A DNA stretch of 6,342 nt, taken from assembly GCA_900544905.1 (NCBI GenBank), contig UQXF01000128.1:1-6342 (forward strand), read 5' to 3'. Position numbers and translations under genes: made by a program. The DNA is from an uncultured Clostridium sp. GTDB taxonomy: Bacteria; Bacillota; Clostridia; Lachnospirales; Lachnospiraceae. This document shows, one piece after another, positions 4,575-6,342 of the stretch (within the stretch, counting starts at the first letter, position 1; each line of letters opens with the position of its first letter). The notes beneath the pieces are model-generated. The model saw only the letters and a list, made by a program, of their open reading frames with translations, had not been told where the DNA came from and searched no databases.

Positions 4575-5180
4575 TTGAAAAAGGCAATCGAATGGATAAT
4601 CCGGCACAAAAAAATAATAGAGGCTGCCGCATGGCTTTTGTTTTTCCTCTTTGTATTATGGGGATGGAGACAGGGTATATTTTCTGACACAGGAAAATTG
4701 GAAAGCCTCCTGAAAGCAAGCGGTATACTGGCGCCTGTTATCTTTGTGGCTGTACAGGCAGTACAGGTAGTGATACCCATTCTTCCGGGAGCAGTGGGCT
4801 GTGTATTCGGAGTTGTATTTTTCGGAAGCTTCTGGGGCTTTATCCTGAATTATACAGGTATCTGCATCGGCTCTGTCTGTGCCTTTATTCTGGCGAGAAG
4901 ATATGGCACGATATTTGTCCGGAATATGACGGGCTCTAAATTCTATGACAAATATGAGAAATTTTTAGAGCAGGAAAAACGGTTTGAAAAATTGTTTGCA
5001 CTGTTGATTTTTCTGCCGGTGGCACCGGATGATTTTCTCTGTTATCTTGCCGGGGTAAGCCGCATGACGCTTTCCAGGTTCACCACTATTATTCTTTTAG
5101 GGAAGCCTGCGGCAATCTTTTTGTACAGCATGGGGCTGCATCAGGTATTGCAGTATGCGGTGGCAAATTTTATGGCATAG
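4575..5180 (+). CDS. TVP38/TMEM64 (DedA superfamily) membrane protein
   Basis: This 201-residue inner-membrane protein belongs to the SNARE-associated/VTT domain family (PF09335-type). A basic N-terminus (KKAIEWIIRHKK) leads into a first span at ~14-31. The re-entrant core at ~52-107 contains QAVQVVIPILPG (61-72), a glycine-rich GxxFGVVFFGSFWG stretch, and SVCAFILARRYG (100-111). An amphipathic charged region (~121-139) follows, then the signature FLPVAPDDFLCYLAG at 146-160 and a last span. Relatives in the DedA branch transport undecaprenyl phosphate (UptA), and other VTT proteins move or scramble lipids; a lipid-transport role here is inference. I set the start at the TTG of 4575: AGGAGG (4562-4567) sits 7 nt before it. 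The TTG further upstream at 4548 has no ribosome site and would place AGGAGG inside the gene. The gene follows the DUF368 remnant and precedes the glycosyltransferase by 45 nt, so the three were one operon. Confidence 0.9.
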   Translation: MKKAIEWIIRHKKIIEAAAWLLFFLFVLWGWRQGIFSDTGKLESLLKASGILAPVIFVAVQAVQVVIPILPGAVGCVFGVVFFGSFWGFILNYTGICIGSVCAFILARRYGTIFVRNMTGSKFYDKYEKFLEQEKRFEKLFALLIFLPVAPDDFLCYLAGVSRMTLSRFTTIILLGKPAAIFLYSMGLHQVLQYAVANFMA

Positions 5181-5225
5181 TAACGTTAGATAGAAACGGA
5201 TTTTAAGCACGCAGGAGGTTAAATG

Positions 5226-6263
5226 ATGAAGGTATATTTATATTCACAATGGAAAAAATTAATTGAAAAAAGCGGTGTGGGAAGAGCAGCCTTCCATCAG
5301 CGGCAGGCATTGCAGAACCAGGATGTGGAACTGGTTTCAAGAAAAAAGGAAGCGGATGTCATACATATCAATACAATATTTCCCGGCTCCCTGGGGATGG
5401 CAGTCTGGGCGCGAATCCATCACAAGGCAGTGGTATTTCATGCACATTCCACCAGGGAGGATTTTGAAAATTCCTATATCGGTTCCAATGCGGCAGCGGG
5501 CTTTTTCCAGAAATGGATTACGCTGTGCTATTCCCAGGGAGACTGCATCATAACCCCCAGCAGATATTCCGCAGGACTTTTGGAATCCTATGGAATACGG
5601 AAACCAATCCATGTCCTGTCCAACGGAATTGACATAGAATTTTATTCCCGGAGAGAGAAAGACCGGGAAGCATTTCGCAAGAAGTATGGATATTCAAAGG
5701 ATGATAAGATTGTCATGTCTGTGGGCTTATGGATAAAAAGGAAGGGTATTCTGGATTTTGCCGCACTGGCACAGCGTATGCCCCAATACCAGTTTATCTG
5801 GTTTGGACAGTCGGAGCTGCATACGGTTCCCGCAGAAATCAGGAAAATCGTGGAGAGCAAGCTCCCAAATCTCAGGTTTGCCGGTTATGTTGACCGGGAA
5901 AGCCTAAGACAGGCTTACGGGGCATGCGATTTGTTTTTGTTTCCGTCCTATGAGGAGACAGAGGGAATCGTGGTTTTAGAAGCTCTCTCCATGAAGATAC
6001 CGGTACTGCTCCGGGACATTCCTGTGTATGGGGACTGGTTAGAGCATGGCAAAACGGTATACAAGGCGGAAAATCTTGAAGAATTTGAGGAATTAACCGG
6101 AAACATCCTGCAGGGAGAGGTGGAAAATCTCACAGAGCAGGGATATGAGGTGGCACGGAAAAGGGATATTGGAGCGATTGGTGCCCGTCTCGTAGAGATA
6201 TATGAACAGGCAGAGGAAATCCGGAGGAAAAACGGGGAGACTGTAGTGCGGGAAAGCTGGTGA
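5226..6263 (+). CDS. GT4 (GT-B fold) glycosyltransferase, diacylglycerol-type
   Basis: This 345-residue retaining glycosyltransferase is of the GT4 family. The N-terminal acceptor half opens with MKVYLYS and a KSGVGRAAFHQ loop (15-25), then DVIHINTIFPGS (44-55) and the FHAHSTREDF motif (71-80). The C-terminal nucleotide-sugar half has LSNGID (131-136), a basic GLWIKRKG loop (167-174) for phosphate contact, and the E-x7-E motif E244...E252 within YEETEGIVVLEA. No membrane span is visible, so it is probably a peripheral membrane enzyme. The overall pattern recalls the Streptococcus/Lactobacillus CpoA/LafB-like enzymes that add a second sugar to glycosyl-diacylglycerol. That assignment is moderate; a polysaccharide or other lipid acceptor is possible. 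AGGAGG (5213-5218) is 7 nt from the ATG at 5226 and 4 nt from the one at 5223, so I prefer 5226. It lies 45 nt after the TVP38 gene with no terminator between. Confidence 0.9.
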   Translation: MKVYLYSQWKKLIEKSGVGRAAFHQRQALQNQDVELVSRKKEADVIHINTIFPGSLGMAVWARIHHKAVVFHAHSTREDFENSYIGSNAAAGFFQKWITLCYSQGDCIITPSRYSAGLLESYGIRKPIHVLSNGIDIEFYSRREKDREAFRKKYGYSKDDKIVMSVGLWIKRKGILDFAALAQRMPQYQFIWFGQSELHTVPAEIRKIVESKLPNLRFAGYVDRESLRQAYGACDLFLFPSYEETEGIVVLEALSMKIPVLLRDIPVYGDWLEHGKTVYKAENLEEFEELTGNILQGEVENLTEQGYEVARKRDIGAIGARLVEIYEQAEEIRRKNGETVVRESW

Positions 6264-6342
6264 CATTTGACTCCCCTAATAAAAAACACTTGAGTTTCCG
6301 CAAATTGTAATCCAAAAATGAATATAGTTTTCCAAAGTGCCA
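6264..6342. other. Non-coding end of window
   Basis: This A/T-rich stretch follows the glycosyltransferase stop codon. I see no gene, no ribosome site and no convincing terminator hairpin, so the transcript may continue beyond the window. The abrupt end may be a contig break at a repeat. Confidence 0.5.

Noticed and set aside
6264..6342. Possible insertion-sequence end at the right edge
   Set aside because: The A/T-rich sequence ending CCAAAGTGCCA looks a little like an IS terminal repeat and a contig break would fit, but there is no partner repeat, transposase or target duplication in view.
51..6342. CRISPR array, tRNA, rRNA, phage or toxin-antitoxin system
   Set aside because: I found no regularly spaced long repeats, no tRNA-like cloverleaf, no rRNA segments and no recognised phage or toxin protein.

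Overview
The window looks like one contig from a low-to-mid GC Firmicute of the class Clostridia, most likely Lachnospiraceae-like. That placement is inference. It rests on strong AGGAGG ribosome binding sites before almost every gene, a TTG start, a VanR/OmpR-type regulator remnant, and protein styles typical of gut Clostridia (MATE pump, EamA transporter, DUF368, TVP38, GT4). No rRNA or other taxonomic marker is present. Bases 1-50 are not genomic: they are an Illumina Nextera i5 adapter ending in the Tn5 mosaic end, so real sequence starts at 51. The length and the adapter at base 1 suggest a whole short contig rather than a slice of a chromosome.

Layout: 51-1365 holds a promoter, a small unknown protein (155-466), a classical short-chain dehydrogenase/reductase (546-1307) and a strong terminator. 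1426-2832 on the minus strand is a MATE-family efflux pump. 2833-3246 is a divergent regulatory region with three phased TTGTTTA boxes, a second promoter candidate, and the last ~55 codons of an OmpR/VanR-family response regulator whose receiver domain is gone. 3247-4158 is a two-repeat EamA/DMT transporter directly behind that remnant. 4159-4301 is a second regulatory region. It has the same three boxes with identical spacing, plus an inverted repeat whose right arm contains the ribosome binding site of the next gene. 4302-4574 holds a truncated DUF368 gene and an unidentified reading-frame tail. 4575-5180 encodes a TVP38/DedA-type membrane protein and 5226-6263 a GT4 glycosyltransferase resembling diacylglycerol glycosyltransferases. 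6264-6342 has no recognisable gene.

How it fits together (inference): the right half looks like an envelope-stress or membrane-lipid module in partial decay. DUF368 proteins and members of the DedA superfamily are known undecaprenyl-phosphate translocases, and the GT4 enzyme probably decorates membrane lipid. The twin TTGTTTA operators suggest that one OmpR-family regulator controlled both the transporter transcript and the DUF368/TVP38/GT transcript. The regulator remnant beside the first operator may be what is left of it. Two genes in 1.4 kb (regulator and DUF368) are truncated at the start of their transcripts, so either real deletions or a misassembly should be considered.

The most novel-looking elements are the matched pair of operators and the leader that can hide the ribosome binding site of the DUF368 operon.
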